Positions 50,101-54,212 of a stretch of 64,000 nt of DNA are shown here, in pieces. This stretch comes from Uloborus plumipes. Taxonomy: Eukaryota > Arthropoda > Arachnida > Araneae > Uloboridae. The stretch is taken from positions 80,453 to 144,452 of the forward strand of contig JAXGGA010001663.1 in the NCBI GenBank assembly GCA_038373865.1. The letters are read 5' to 3'. The notes below the pieces were generated by a model. That model was not told the DNA's origin. It made no database searches and was given only the letters and a program-made list of their open reading frames with translations. Every line of letters begins with the position of its first letter. Position 1 is the first letter of the stretch. Position numbers and translations under genes: made by a program.

Positions 50101-52026
50101 TTAGAAAAGTTTAGCAAACATGGCCAGAACTAAGGCAGCAATTGCAAGCAACTAGTAGTTGAACAGTTCATTTGCTCGCCATTTTTGCAAAGCTGCAGTA
50201 TCCAGAGAAAGCATGTGCCCTTATTTGGGCTACAGTGAATCTGGACACACCGCGAACGACTTAAAGGCAAACCCCTTAATAAAGACGTTTTCTATACCTT
50301 CCAACTGGTAGCTAAAAATATTTTTCAGATTTTGGAAAAGTTTGCATAGAAGCAACGTGTATCAAATTCAAGAAAAGTTTTTGCAAAAAATCTGATTTTT
50401 ACAGAAAATAAATGGAAGCCCGTAAAATTACAGATCGTTACGCAGAACTAATCCGTCATGTTTCTGACTTTGCTTACAGTGTAATACAAAAACTCATAAA
50501 TAGCATTTCACTTAACTCTCAACAGATTACGAGTACAAAAATAATTTTATTTTAAAGTAAAAACCAGCTCTGTCGATAAAAAAATGTATACTTTATCCTT
50601 ACATTTCACTTAATTTATTAAAAAACAATTAAAACAGCTTTGTTAGAACACATCCAATTTTTACTCGTTCTCTACTTACTACGACAGCTTGTTATTAATT
50701 TTATGCAAAGCACGCATGACATTTTTTTTTAGCAAGCTTTGAGCAAAATTGCCGCCATTTAAGGATTTTTTTATTCCCCGTTTCCCTTAATTTAATAATA
50801 AATCAATCGAAACTACTTCAAGGGGATTTCGGCTCTTATCACACGTGTTTCTTTTCCGTTGACATAAAAGCGGCTTCCTTAAATTATCGAAGCGGCAGAC
50901 GCTAATGCATTCGCTGATATTAAAGATAAAACTATAAAAGTTTACTCTAATATTAAGAACGCTAGGAAAGGAGGAGGACAAAAAAGCAATTAAAAAATAT
51001 TCAATATGATTTTCTGCTTTATATTGGTTTCGCGATATCTTTTCCAAGTCGGAATAAATTAAAATATTTTTATCGCTAAGTTCATTATTGATTCAGAGGT
51101 CGTTAATTAATCGGTTTTTCGATCATTCAGTTTTAATGATCTCTTCTTCTGAAGAAAACTAAATTGCACCGAAAGAGTGGTTAAAAGCATCATCTTACTG
51201 GCTTTCTCTTTTATGAATTTTGTTCCGTAATATTGAACTAAGATTTTTTTTCAGTTACTTGTATAAATAATTAGTAGCATTTTCAACCTTGAACATATTG
51301 CTTTTAGAAAAAAAAGGAGGATATTAAATAAGCAAGAAGAATCCTTAAATTATTTCCTCTTGGGGGGAAAGCGTTAAATATAGATGCGTTAGCAAGAAAC
51401 ATTTTAAAAGCAACACTTGAGCAAAAAAAAAAAAAAAAAAAATTGAAAGTATCTAAACGGGCCATCAAAATGTTACAGAATTTTTTTGAAGTTTGTTTCT
51501 TTATGAACTTAGGAATTTTAATTAGACACACATAATACATTGTAAAAAAATAGGTTTGAAGCACGTGTAGTTTGCTGGTATTGATACAGCGAGTATTCGC
51601 TGAAGTAACTCACTATTTCTGCTAGAACAGCTTGAAATAATAAACAAGTAGAAAAAAAACGGATTAAAAAAAATATGTGGATGCTGCTTTACAGTCTAAG
51701 TCATGGATGGATTGTTTAGTTTCAACTTATAGTAACACTAAATAAACGAATTCGAAGTACTTAATCTCATTCTTCAAAGTGCAGCATAAAAGGAAAAAAA
51801 AGGTCTTACTTGTGCAGCCGAGCGGCTCGTCCGACCCGTCCTCGCAGTGTTCGATGCCGTCGCAGAACTTGTTGAGGCTGATGCACCGCCCAGCCCCTTC
51901 CTCGCCCCCGCATCGCCACTCGCCGCCGCCGCAGGACGTGGCGACCGTCGCCACCGCCGCCGCCACGGCGATCGCCACCACAAGGACGGTCCTGGAGAGT
52001 CGTGACGACCGACGTGACGGTGGCAT
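9136..52026 (-). CDS. CUB/LDLa single-pass membrane receptor gene (whole)
   Basis: Span of a multi-exon minus-strand gene; the exons are listed separately. Domain order: signal peptide, LDLa, CUB1 (only its second half found), CUB2, CUB3, CUB4, CUB5, second LDLa, one transmembrane helix, then a basic tail of about 27 residues. CUB domains bind proteins or sugars outside the cell and LDLa modules fold around calcium, so an adhesion, receptor or endocytic co-receptor role at the cell surface is likely. The exons shown encode roughly 940 residues. The layout resembles insect CUB+LDLa proteins such as Drosophila Culd (photoreceptor endocytic trafficking) or Loaf; which one is orthologous cannot be settled here, so no symbol is given. 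The exons are clearly GC-richer than the flanks. One or more exons between 51810 and 28663 are missing. Confidence 0.8.
9708..11146. other. Intron between the last two coding exons
   Basis: 1.44 kb, strongly AT-rich. A T-run lies at 10046-10057. No repeat ends, RNA gene or extra exon seen. Confidence 0.6.
11147..11975 (-). CDS. Exon: end of CUB3, CUB4, start of CUB5
   Basis: The largest exon, 829 nt; acceptor CTTCCAG, donor GAAG-GTAATT (a weak, non-consensus donor), leaving phase 1. It closes CUB3 with SYLSTGSEVVIRHRF and ARYEFVD. A divergent CUB4 follows (HSECDRRL, GVISNPRN, NITCMFHF, then CVCDVVIDRD and FFEAEYEF). CUB5 then starts (TTCESGL, GVFSFRLP, IIRCRWQIEA, HLYLKFRGL). CUB4 has several extra cysteines compared with a standard four-cysteine CUB. 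Sequons NITC and NDTT are visible. Confidence 0.9.
11976..14227. other. Intron sequence, mostly unclassified
   Basis: First part of the 3.4-kb intron between the CUB3 and CUB4 exons. Apart from the MITE at 12579-12744 and the ribozyme relic that starts at 14228, I see AT-rich sequence without recognisable content. Confidence 0.45.
12579..12744. mobile_element. Tigger/pogo-like MITE
   Basis: TA-flanked unit starting CAGTCGAGCC and ending GGATCGACTG, with TA at 12577-12578 and 12745-12746. Inside, the halves mirror each other imperfectly (CGCTTAATA, TAGAATATCG repeated in both orientations). CAGTCGA plus GCTTAATAGAA-like ends and TA duplication fit pogo/Tigger families. 166 bp, no coding capacity. 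Confidence 0.6.
14228..14272 (+). ncRNA. Hammerhead ribozyme relic, single arm
   Basis: TTCCAAA, then CTGATAA (CTGATGA with one change), GTCC loop GACA, GAAC in place of GAAA, TTCAGCC in the stem III/cleavage region, then the stem I partner TCTGGATG. It is preceded by the family arm (CTCCAGTTCGGTTATTGACG, 14208-14227). It belongs to the same family as the copies at 1.2 kb and 62.5 kb but is mutated in both core boxes. Confidence 0.45.
14389..14636. mobile_element. TA-flanked MITE (CTGCCGTGC ends)
   Basis: CTGCCGTGCAAAGC at the left and GCTTAGCACGGCAG at the right, each next to a TA (14387-14388; 14637-14638). The inner ends also mirror each other (AAAAGT, ACTTTT). 248 bp, consistent with a Tc1/mariner-type MITE. 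Confidence 0.7.
14663..15378. mobile_element. TTAA-flanked MITE near the CUB3 exon
   Basis: TTAAGGTAGGAGTCTGGTAA (14663-14682) is mirrored, with two mismatches, by TTACCAGACTACTACTTTAA (15359-15378). TTAA at both borders points to the piggyBac type. It is 716 bp and holds an 86-codon minus frame without motifs. It ends only 40 bp from the coding exon at 15418. Confidence 0.65.
15418..15663 (-). CDS. Exon: middle of CUB3
   Basis: 246 nt, 82 codons, phase 0 both ends; acceptor TCTTTTAG, donor GAG-GTGAGT. It begins IWLYFVSFFVLVEKQ, which continues the CUB strand left open by the previous exon. Then come the cysteine, SKLEIYDFG (the D-x-L-x-I-x-D-G equivalent) and LFCGEHGPKLC. A glycosylation sequon NAT lies within NGNATGSGS. 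The MITE at 14663-15378 ends 40 nt past the donor. Confidence 0.85.
15719..16329. mobile_element. MITE with AGGGTCATTCCA ends
   Basis: AGGGTCATTCCATAG at 15719 and CATGGAATGACCCT ending at 16329 are inverted, bordered by T and A. The 611-bp interior carries three spaced direct repeats of GTGACTAACTTAACAT or GTGACTAACGTAAC (about 15734, 15913, 16112). It is related by its ends to the larger element at 38299-39471. Confidence 0.7.
16360..16537. mobile_element. hAT-type MITE with 8-bp duplication
   Basis: Ends CAGGCCCGTCATTT and AAATGACGTCCCTG are inverted with two mismatches. The flanks are GTGCTGGG (16352-16359) and GTGCTGGT (16538-16545), an 8-bp duplication typical of hAT elements. 178 bp, with C-rich tracts inside each end. 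Confidence 0.75.
16560..16945. repeat. ACTGTAAAA-type repeat array
   Basis: Many alternating copies of AAACTGTAAAATTGCT and its inverse (TTTACAGTTTATTAC), including a block repeated as TTAAACTGGAACCTCTGCTGCC (about 16732) and TTAAATTGGAACCTCGGCTGCC (about 16882). The same family is at 54866-55240, and a MITE with related motifs is at 57593-57976. Confidence 0.6.
17325..18840 (+). repeat. Unclassified interspersed repeat
   Basis: Begins AGCAGTACCCGCACGGCGATGCCCGTGC and ends in a TATATATATAGAT tract, a pattern seen in dispersed arthropod elements whose class I cannot assign. It has internal duplications: TGGCTGGGAGGTTTGGTAAA at about 17807 and 18044, and a block around TTAAATCAATTCGCCAAATA at about 17476 and 18293. 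The first part may be a duplicated or nested copy. Confidence 0.5.
20277..21106 (+). pseudogene. Decayed piggyBac transposase, C-terminal part
   Basis: Pieces in shifting frames match the piggyBac transposase order: a strand with FENPFTSLAFIDKLTQKEIG and ATGTVQANK (20334-20420), a degraded QARRWSN and INQP-like block (about 20545-20600), KFMGG, KKWWWSLFLFGL (about 20678-20713), and a C-terminal zinc-binding domain CAYCGKKSTRKCNKC with LHAKCF (20951-21030). Stops and frameshifts separate the parts and the N-terminal half is absent, so it cannot make active enzyme. It may have mobilised the TTAA-type MITEs around it, though none shares proven ends with it. Confidence 0.8.
21458..22066 (+). pseudogene. 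5'-truncated LINE, RNase H end
   Basis: Open frame to a stop at 22021-22023. It starts at a conserved SDSRSAIQHL strand, a typical RNase H catalytic region, then LQWIPSHVDVVGNELADSLA, the RNase H helix with catalytic Asp, and a Cys/His tail (CTKCSSAQASPEHILSC). This is the 3' end of a non-LTR retrotransposon of the RNase H-bearing type (I/Jockey-like group). The 3' end has AACAAACAAACA repeats (22047-22060). 5' truncation is usual for LINE insertion. The frame is intact, so the insertion may be fairly young. Confidence 0.8.
24096..24335. mobile_element. Palindromic MITE, diverged copy
   Basis: Left part GTACCTCAAAACCAGAACGA then CGTAAGTCC, right part GACGAAAATGGACTTACATT then AGTCTGATTCTAC: the ends of the near-perfect palindromes at 44238 and 54061, with extra unrelated sequence between the arms. 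It ends about 50 bp from the coding exon at 24386. Confidence 0.6.
24386..24844 (-). CDS. Exon: rest of CUB2 and start of CUB3
   Basis: 459 nt, exactly 153 codons, phase 0 at both ends; acceptor CCTTAG, donor AGG-GTGAGT. It continues CUB2 from GYTARIVLS through CISGDSVRIFDG and LLEFCGAGALP, the standard CUB signature of C, D-x-x-x-I-x-D-G and F-C-G. The beta-strand end is IEISIRFEMV. CUB3 then opens with CSYTLEG, GLIHSPRH and NANCTYRLI. A long plus-strand frame over this exon is only its antisense shadow. Confidence 0.9.
24845..25490. other. Short intron
   Basis: 646-bp AT-rich intron between the two CUB2 exons; nothing else seen. Confidence 0.7.
25491..25686 (-). CDS. Exon: start of CUB2
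   Basis: Acceptor TTCTTGTCAG and donor GAA-GTAAGA. The phase joins the previous exon exactly (2 + 196 nt = 66 codons). It closes CUB1 with RFLKRRP and opens CUB2: TYCDKEFTDC, then the hallmark TPNFPGFYPRNITCNYYI, where the aromatic and proline pattern before the cysteine is typical of CUB. N-glycosylation sequon NIT. Ends in phase 0. Confidence 0.9.
25687..26963. other. Intron sequence before the Tc1 insert
   Basis: Contains a GA-rich microsatellite (25880-25905). A 61-codon minus frame (26632-26447) looks protein-like (SHFLSDGFLPFSGQILRRNF) but could not be assigned and may be an old repeat remnant. Confidence 0.4.
26964..28181 (+). mobile_element. Intact Tc1/mariner DD36E (Incomer-type)
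   Basis: Terminal inverted repeats of 27 bp start CACTGAAGTGACAAAAGTCA and continue TGGGATA; they are mirrored exactly at 28155-28181 and bordered by TA on both sides (26962-26963; 28182-28183). Total 1218 bp with one uninterrupted transposase. It lies in the intron between coding exons 28358 and 25686, in the opposite orientation to the host gene. Exact ends and an intact frame suggest recent arrival and possible activity. Confidence 0.9.
27104..28150 (+). CDS. DD36E Tc1/mariner transposase
   Basis: 348 codons, uninterrupted; cut-and-paste transposase acting on the ends of its own element. The N-terminal half has helix-turn-helix DNA-binding segments (SEIVREFNIPRSTVSRVC at about 28-45, and a second near 85-115). 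The catalytic triad is visible: Asp157 in WSDDSRF, Asp248 in MDDNAPCHRA, and Glu285 in NPIEHLWD. The spacing between the last two is 36 residues, the signature of the DD36E/Incomer family rather than DD34E Tc1. Two Met codons begin the frame (27104 and 27107), either usable. Length and motif order fit a complete enzyme. Confidence 0.9.
   Translation: MMMTARRELTDFERGMLVGARRMGHAISEIVREFNIPRSTVSRVCREYEISGITSHHGQRSGRPPALKDRDRRRLQRVVNSNRQATLRQITVEINVGRTMDVSARTVWRNLDFLGYSSRRPTRVPLLTERHRLQRLSWAREHIGWSLDEWKTVAWSDDSRFQLVRADGRVRVWRRPHEAMDPNCQQGTVQAGGGSVMVWAVFSWHGLGLLVRLDRTLTGNAYVQLLGDHLQPFMDFMYPNNDGIFMDDNAPCHRATTVRNWFEENSGQFQRMIWPPRSPDMNPIEHLWDTIERSVRAQNPAPSTLSQLWTSIETAWLNIPAEDFQRLVESMPRRVVALRRAKGGPTRY
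28358..28663 (-). CDS. Exon: second half of CUB1
   Basis: Acceptor CTCCTAG before 28663 and donor CAG-GTACGT after 28358. The reading starts with one leftover nucleotide, then encodes a CUB C-terminal half: the CQKGYLKISEW strand, the HFGEFCG motif and the closing FGLYLTYR strand. Because one nucleotide completes a codon here, the preceding exon must end with two; the 51810 exon ends with one, so a further exon is needed in between. The exon ends with two nucleotides (AG) that join A of the next exon as Arg. Confidence 0.85.
29553..30147 (+). repeat. Four-unit tandem repeat, 148-bp period
   Basis: Units begin near 29553, 29701, 29849 and 29997, each with a GACAGGTTGTTTGAACGGTT-like start, GTTCAAATCGAAA, a GGGAATGA core and CAACAAAAAAAAA. 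Units 1 and 4 are most alike (GCATCGTGGGACAGG, GCATCGCGGGACAGG), exactly three periods apart. A GACAGACC microsatellite follows directly. Confidence 0.8.
30150..30208. repeat. GACAGACC microsatellite
   Basis: GACAGACAGACCGACAGACC-type simple repeat, continuing from the 148-bp tandem array. The open frames over it (a run of PTDRPTDR on plus, LSVGLSVCRS on minus) are only the repeat translated. Confidence 0.85.
30272..30329 (+). repeat. Three 21- to 23-bp tandem units
   Basis: ACTTGGCGATATTTTTT repeated three times with short A/T or GG spacers. Confidence 0.75.
30541..30715. mobile_element. piggyBac-like MITE, family D, copy 1
   Basis: Starts TTAACCCATTAAACGCC and ends GGCGCTTAGTGGGGATAA, the latter preceded by the hairpin TCCCA-AAA-TGGGA and GACTT. 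The right-hand TTAA has decayed to ATAA. A second end of this family is at 32378-32381. Confidence 0.55.
31990..32381. mobile_element. piggyBac-like MITE, family D, copy 2
   Basis: Left block AAAGCGCCAAGTCTCCTATT (31994-32013) and right block TCCCAAAATGGGAGACTTGG then CGTTTAATGGGTTAA are inverted. The right border is TTAA (32378-32381). The left border is not sharp. Copies 1 and 2 bracket 1.28 kb of unrelated sequence. Confidence 0.5.
32382..35569. other. Intron sequence, no gene found
   Basis: AT-rich with a T-run at 32589-32603. A GC-richer patch at 34620-34870 holds periodic C-rich motifs, an E-box (CAGCTG at 34807-34812) and a GGTCCCGGGA motif; it translates into nothing recognisable in the expected frame. 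It could be an intronic control element. No exon was identified. Confidence 0.35.
35570..35604 (+). repeat. 35-A homopolymer
   Basis: Unbroken run of 35 A residues; could be the tail of an unrecognised retroposon or a simple expansion. Length may vary between reads. Confidence 0.85.
35622..35867. mobile_element. Possible mariner-type MITE
   Basis: GGTGTATCAG (35622-35631) and CTGATACACC (35858-35867) are exact inverses, 246 bp apart end to end, with T/A-rich inner arms (GTTTTTT; TTTTTTAAA). Ends of this style occur in mariner-like elements. Target duplication is unclear. Confidence 0.5.
36294..36343 (-). ncRNA. Hammerhead ribozyme, opposite-strand copy
   Basis: Minus strand: TACCATG, CTGATGA, AAGC loop GCTA, GAAA, CTGCAG, A, C, CATGGAT. 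Both core boxes are intact and stem I pairs 5 bp. Two flaws: the first stem II pair is A-A instead of G-C, and the nucleotide before the cleavage C is A instead of U, breaking the first stem III pair. Probably weak or inactive. Confidence 0.65.
36427..36474 (+). ncRNA. Hammerhead ribozyme, type I, intact core
   Basis: Stem I strand TTCCATG (36427-36433), CTGATGA (36434-36440), stem II GAG/CTC (36441-36443 and 36453-36455) with a 9-nt loop, GAAA (36456-36459), a palindromic stem III whose ACTG/CAGT halves overlap into the core, cleavage nucleotide C at 36467, and partner CATGGAT from 36468. Stem I pairs 6 bp perfectly (TCCATG/CATGGA). All conserved core positions are present. Stem III has no loop, so folding is expected as a dimer of two RNAs or with a tandem partner, as known for short-stem type I hammerheads. 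Predicted to self-cleave between 36467 and 36468. Confidence 0.8.
36517..37769. other. Intron sequence, nothing recognised
   Basis: Contains a GC-richer part (37080-37520) without motifs or supported frames. Confidence 0.4.
37778..38286. mobile_element. hAT MITE, CAGGGGTG family, copy 1
   Basis: Ends CAGGGGTGCACTG and GGGCACCCCTG, flanked by GCAATTCA (37770-37777) and GAAATTCA (38287-38294), an 8-bp duplication with one mismatch. Just inside the ends are AAGCTCAATGGCGCAAATTC (left) and TGGCGCAACTTGCGCCA (right, a palindrome). The interior is AT-rich with AAATAAATA runs. 509 bp, non-coding. Confidence 0.85.
38299..39471. mobile_element. MITE with ATTCCAC and GTCCCGC ends
   Basis: Left CATTCCACAGAAAAACGAAC then ATTTTGTCCCGC, right GCGGGACAAAATGGCGGCGT then TTTAGTGGAATGGCCC: inverted ends of about 35 bp. 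It has inner inverted copies of AATTGAAGGGGCAAGTGG (about 38516; rc near 39330). hAT MITE copy 2 is nested inside. Related by its ends to the unit at 15719. Confidence 0.6.
38761..39320. mobile_element. hAT MITE, CAGGGGTG family, copy 2
   Basis: CAGGGGTACCCATCC to GGGCACCCCTG, flanked by CCTTCATC (38753-38760) and CCTTTATC (39321-39328). Same subterminal GGCGCAA motifs as copies 1 and 3. 560 bp, inserted into the larger MITE at 38299. Confidence 0.85.
39472..40493. other. Intron sequence, possible control region
   Basis: About 39640-40110 is less repetitive than its surroundings and rich in TAAT, ATTA and GATTAATC homeodomain-like motifs. No gene or repeat end seen. Confidence 0.25.
40494..41007. 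mobile_element. piggyBac-like MITE, family B
   Basis: TTAACCCCTTCAG at the left and CTGAAGGGTTAA at the right with TTAA at both borders; 514 bp. A perfect 18-bp palindrome TGTCCGGTATACCGGACA sits at 40513-40530, in the same position as the palindrome of family A. Two 60-odd-codon frames inside are not motif-bearing. Confidence 0.75.
41317..41347. repeat. ATTT microsatellite
   Basis: Seven or so ATTT units. Confidence 0.85.
41891..42360. mobile_element. MITE with perfect 27-bp inverted ends
   Basis: ACATTTCCGCCGCAGCGTAG then GACATTT (41891-41917) is mirrored exactly at 42334-42360. The inverted match continues imperfectly inward (GCAAAGTTTATCCCTACC; GGTAGGTATAAACTTTGC), giving arms near 55 bp. 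It sits inside a unit of the 42.4-43.6-kb repeat. No transposase. Confidence 0.7.
42430..43620 (+). repeat. Diverged tandem repeat, period about 0.43-0.50 kb
   Basis: Three units start near CATTGCAAGAAAAG (42441), ATTGCAAGAAAAGG (42867) and ACATTCCAAGAAAAG (43363). Each carries GATTTGATCAGTTTAATACA, TTGCGGTTTTCCAGAAAATG, and a CATTAAAATCGGTC stretch. A partial fourth unit is at about 41740-41885. Units 2 and 3 have an extra TCGAAGAGG/CGGAATCAGCGG block missing in unit 1. Confidence 0.7.
44238..44378. mobile_element. Near-perfect palindromic MITE, copy 1
   Basis: The two arms, starting CTGTACCTCAGAACCAGACT and continuing AACGTAAGTCCACTTTCGTC, are mirrored almost exactly by the right half. The loop region is only a few dozen bases with CGATTGTCGAATACATCGTT. 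141 bp. Same family at 54061 and, diverged, at 24096. Confidence 0.75.
44560..44760. promoter_or_regulatory. Promoter-like patch (CRE, CCAAT)
   Basis: A perfect CRE TGACGTCA (44614-44621) runs directly into AGCCAAT (44621-44627). A half CRE (ACGTCA, 44648-44653) and a reverse CCAAT box (ATTGG, 44702-44706) follow within 90 bp, in a locally GC-rich stretch. This arrangement is typical of proximal promoters or of an LTR, but no gene starts nearby. Could be an intronic promoter, an LTR piece, or chance. Confidence 0.3.
44887..45393 (-). mobile_element. piggyBac-like MITE, family A, copy 2
   Basis: Reverse-oriented copy of the 5425-5932 element: TTAACCCTTCACTGCACG to CGTGCAGTGAAGGGTTAA with TTAA borders. 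The palindrome GTGCCAGATCTGGCAC lies near the right end. Interior closely similar along its length. Confidence 0.85.
45904..46429. mobile_element. hAT MITE, CAGGGGTG family, copy 3
   Basis: CAGGGGTGCCCATCC to GGGCACCCCTG, flanked by ATTTATAA and ATATATAA (7 of 8 matching). Contains the same GGCGCAA subterminal motifs and AT-rich core; an ACACACAC tract inside. Confidence 0.8.
46558..46670 (+). mobile_element. Deleted copy of the hammerhead element
   Basis: Flanked by 12-bp duplications TCCGAAGTGGTT (46546-46557 and 46671-46682). Starts TAAAGCAATAAGTAACCTCC and ends GCTGGTGTATTGCA, the same ends as the element at 36220. The middle, including the left arm and most of the ribozyme, is gone; CACAGTACATGGAT remains from the stem III/stem I region. 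Confidence 0.75.
47869..48356. mobile_element. Tigger (pogo) element, internally deleted
   Basis: CAGTAACCCCTCGCGC at the left and CGAGGGGCTACTG at the right with TA duplications (47867-47868; 48357-48358). GCGCGATATA motifs lie inside both ends. The interior keeps a transposase remnant on the minus strand. 488 bp against about 2.5 kb for a full element. Confidence 0.8.
48010..48210 (-). pseudogene. Tigger transposase remnant
   Basis: Minus strand about 48100-48015 reads LVDEQIYNADEAALYWKMLP, a form of the conserved QIFNADETGLFWKMLP block of Tigger/Jerky DDE transposases that carries the first catalytic Asp. Neighbouring codons are disrupted; there is no full domain. Confidence 0.7.
49367..49590. 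mobile_element. hAT MITE with CCGATTAATCGG motifs
   Basis: Flanked by TTACAGCT (49359-49366 and 49591-49598), an exact 8-bp duplication. Ends AGGAATGCA and GGTGCATCCCT are inverted with mismatch. Inside are six or so CCGATTA/TAATCGG motifs in both orientations. 224 bp. Confidence 0.75.
49591..51809. other. Intron sequence next to the LDLa exon
   Basis: Homopolymer runs (T at 49801-49819, A at 51425-51442). No exon, RNA gene or repeat border seen. Confidence 0.4.
51810..52026 (-). CDS. Exon with start codon: signal peptide and LDLa
   Basis: A pyrimidine tract ending TTTCCAG precedes the exon, which begins at 52054. The coding start chosen is ATG at 52026 because it opens onto a basic leader and hydrophobic core (TVLVVAIAVAAAVATVA), a good signal peptide. 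A canonical LDLa module follows with six cysteines and the calcium motif FCDGIEHCEDGSDE. The exon ends ACA-A before GTAAGA, phase 1. An overlapping out-of-frame ATG sits 4 nt upstream (52030) and would open a 74-codon frame. The exon is strikingly GC-rich. An upstream non-coding exon is implied but not located. That it belongs to the same gene as the exons below 28663 is inferred from strand and the usual domain order, since the phase does not connect directly. Confidence 0.7.
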
Positions 52027-52054
52027 CCATTCAACGGCAACCGTGGTCTTGTTC

Positions 52055-54060
52055 ACTCCGACCCCTGGAAAGACGAAGAAATCATGATGACCACATGATC
52101 TGTCAGATACGCAGAATTTACACTCAAAAAGTCCATCCACACGCAATGGAAAATCCGAAGGACTTCCTTGAGGCCGCAGGCCTTTAGGGAAACCTCTATG
52201 TGTGCATAGTGCATTCTGTTGAGATATTCCCGTGGATATCCGACCATGAGGCTGGATTTCCAACTCTAAAATTTCATTCAATTTTCCGCAAGTCCGATCG
52301 TACTGTGTGGATGGGTTTGTCTCAAGAGGCTAGCCTTCGTATATTCTCGTAGCGTGTTGAGACTCGAGGAACTCCTCAAAGCCTTCTGATTTTCTGGCGC
52401 GTGTGGAGACCCTCCTATTTTAAGGTTTTCCTCAAGGCGTGCTCTCAGATTTTCCGGAGTCTGTAGAGAGCCCATAATATCATTTTTTCAAGTCGTAAAA
52501 TAAGAGATACCCTACTTCAACACTGGTCTCAGGAAAATTCCGTCATGATTTCGCAACTTTACCTGGCACTTTAACTACCTCATCTCAGCAAGGAGCAGAT
52601 ATGTGGTACCTTAGATCACAGATTGCTAAAGTGTGATCCCCCCTCGGAGCCCTAGTTCAAGTTTCCTCTCCAAGTTTTTTCTTTATGGAAGAAAGCAGTT
52701 ATGATAACTATTGATTAGCAACCAAATATAAGCAGATCGATAACATTTGGTTGCTTATTCATTAACAAGAACTAGGGTCTTTGAAATGCATGTGAAACAC
52801 TAAGAATTCCGTGGAAAAAATCGGGAACGACTGCCTTAGATCAATGGTTGCATATTTATGGATAAAAGACGAAATGAACACATTAGATAGTAATTAAGAG
52901 CTTTTTGTATTTGTGAGAAATTAACGAGTATCGAATTGGTTGAAAAGGCCATATCCTCTATATTGTTCGCGAAAGTTTACCTATAGCTGTCTTTCACAAC
53001 ACGACATAAGAAAAACGAAACCATGGCAGGCCCAGAAAAATGGTAGTTGGAAAAATTTAGCGTAATAGGCTTTTTTCCTAGTCTTTGATGAGGACGATAA
53101 TAAAAACTGTTTTATGGTGCTAAAATAATAATAATGATGATGATTTTTTACTATCTTTTTTGTCGATACCACAGTTAATTCATCAAATAAACAGCAGGAA
53201 ACACTTAAAAAAATAATAATAAAGTTTTCAACTCATTGCATGTTTTTAACTAAAATAAAAAACTGCCTTCACCAGGAAGTTTTGGCCCCTGGCTCGTTAA
53301 AAACTTCGAAGGGTCATCATTTTACCGGTCCATGTTAAAAATAACTTAATAAAAATCCGATTCCAGGATGATAATAATAGCTATTCTTACTTATGATAAT
53401 ATAAAAATTTTTACGATATTTCCGATAAGTGTACGATTTAGGAGATCAAGAATTTAGTCTCTAAATACTTGACAGAGTCTGTTTTTTTAAACGGTTATTC
53501 ACTTAGATTAAAAAATACAGTAATTGTATGAAAGTTAATGTGAATAAAATTGACACTGTGTACTTTAGAGTTTTTTAAATCTTTAGTCAAGTGTTTCAGG
53601 GAAACGGAAAAAACATACATGTACATGTGATTATGGATAGCAATTCGTTATTTTCTCTACACGACTACCATGATGTTCTGAAAAAAGGGGCTTATTATTT
53701 AATGGTCAAACTCGAGTGCACAGTTCTCTTATCAAATTTGTAGTTTATGTTTCTTCATTGGGTGCAAACATACATTAAGTTGGATTAAGACATAAAATAC
53801 CTATTTTCCAAAATGATTTGGATTTAGTATATAATACAAATGGTCGTAAAACGTATAGTATTATCTTTAGTTCTGTTTGCCAGTGAGACTTTGTGTCAAC
53901 TGTTTAACACCTCATTTTTCTGTAAGTAATAAAATCAAGAACGACATTTTTACCATTTAACACTTCATTATTACTATCGGTAAGCATATTATTACTACAT
54001 TATCCCACCATCTTGTGGCCTTCTAAAAACGCTCCATAATTTAAAATCATTGTTAAAGGT
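52055..54060. other. Upstream of the start exon
   Basis: Expected to be an intron or promoter side of the CUB/LDLa gene. The acceptor tract at 52055-52075 is visible. The 52080-52500 part is GC-richer with CTTGAGGC/TCAAGAGG-type motifs but gives no recognisable domain. The remainder is AT-rich. Confidence 0.35.
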
Positions 54061-54212
54061 AATATCTGTACCTAAGAATCAGACTAACGTAAGTCCATTT
54101 TCGTCATTTTTCGGTAGAGGGGAAAAACGATTGTCGAATACATTGTTTTTCCCCTCTACTGAAAAATGACGAAAATGGACTTACGTTAGTCTGGTTCTGA
54201 GGTACAGATATT
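54061..54212. mobile_element. Near-perfect palindromic MITE, copy 2
   Basis: AATATCTGTACCTAAGAATC to GGTTCTGAGGTACAGATATT: the inverted match runs almost the whole length. Same arms as 44238 (CAGACTAACGTAAGTCC). Would form a strong hairpin. 152 bp. Confidence 0.75.

Larger units (their letters stand above)
28664..51809. other. 23-kb intron region with missing exon(s)
   Basis: Lies between the LDLa start exon and the CUB1 half exon. Phases at its edges do not match (1 nt leaves, 2 nt needed), so at least one coding exon of length 3n+1 should lie inside, encoding the first half of CUB1. I could not find it. Repeats inside are listed separately. The stretches 28664-29552, 32382-35569, 36517-37769, 39472-40493, 46683-47868 and 49591-51809 show no identified feature beyond low-complexity tracts. 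Confidence 0.55.

Noticed and set aside
51779..52087. Plus-strand 102-codon frame rich in Ser, Pro and Ala
   Set aside because: Antisense shadow of the GC-rich LDLa exon; no motif and no splice support.
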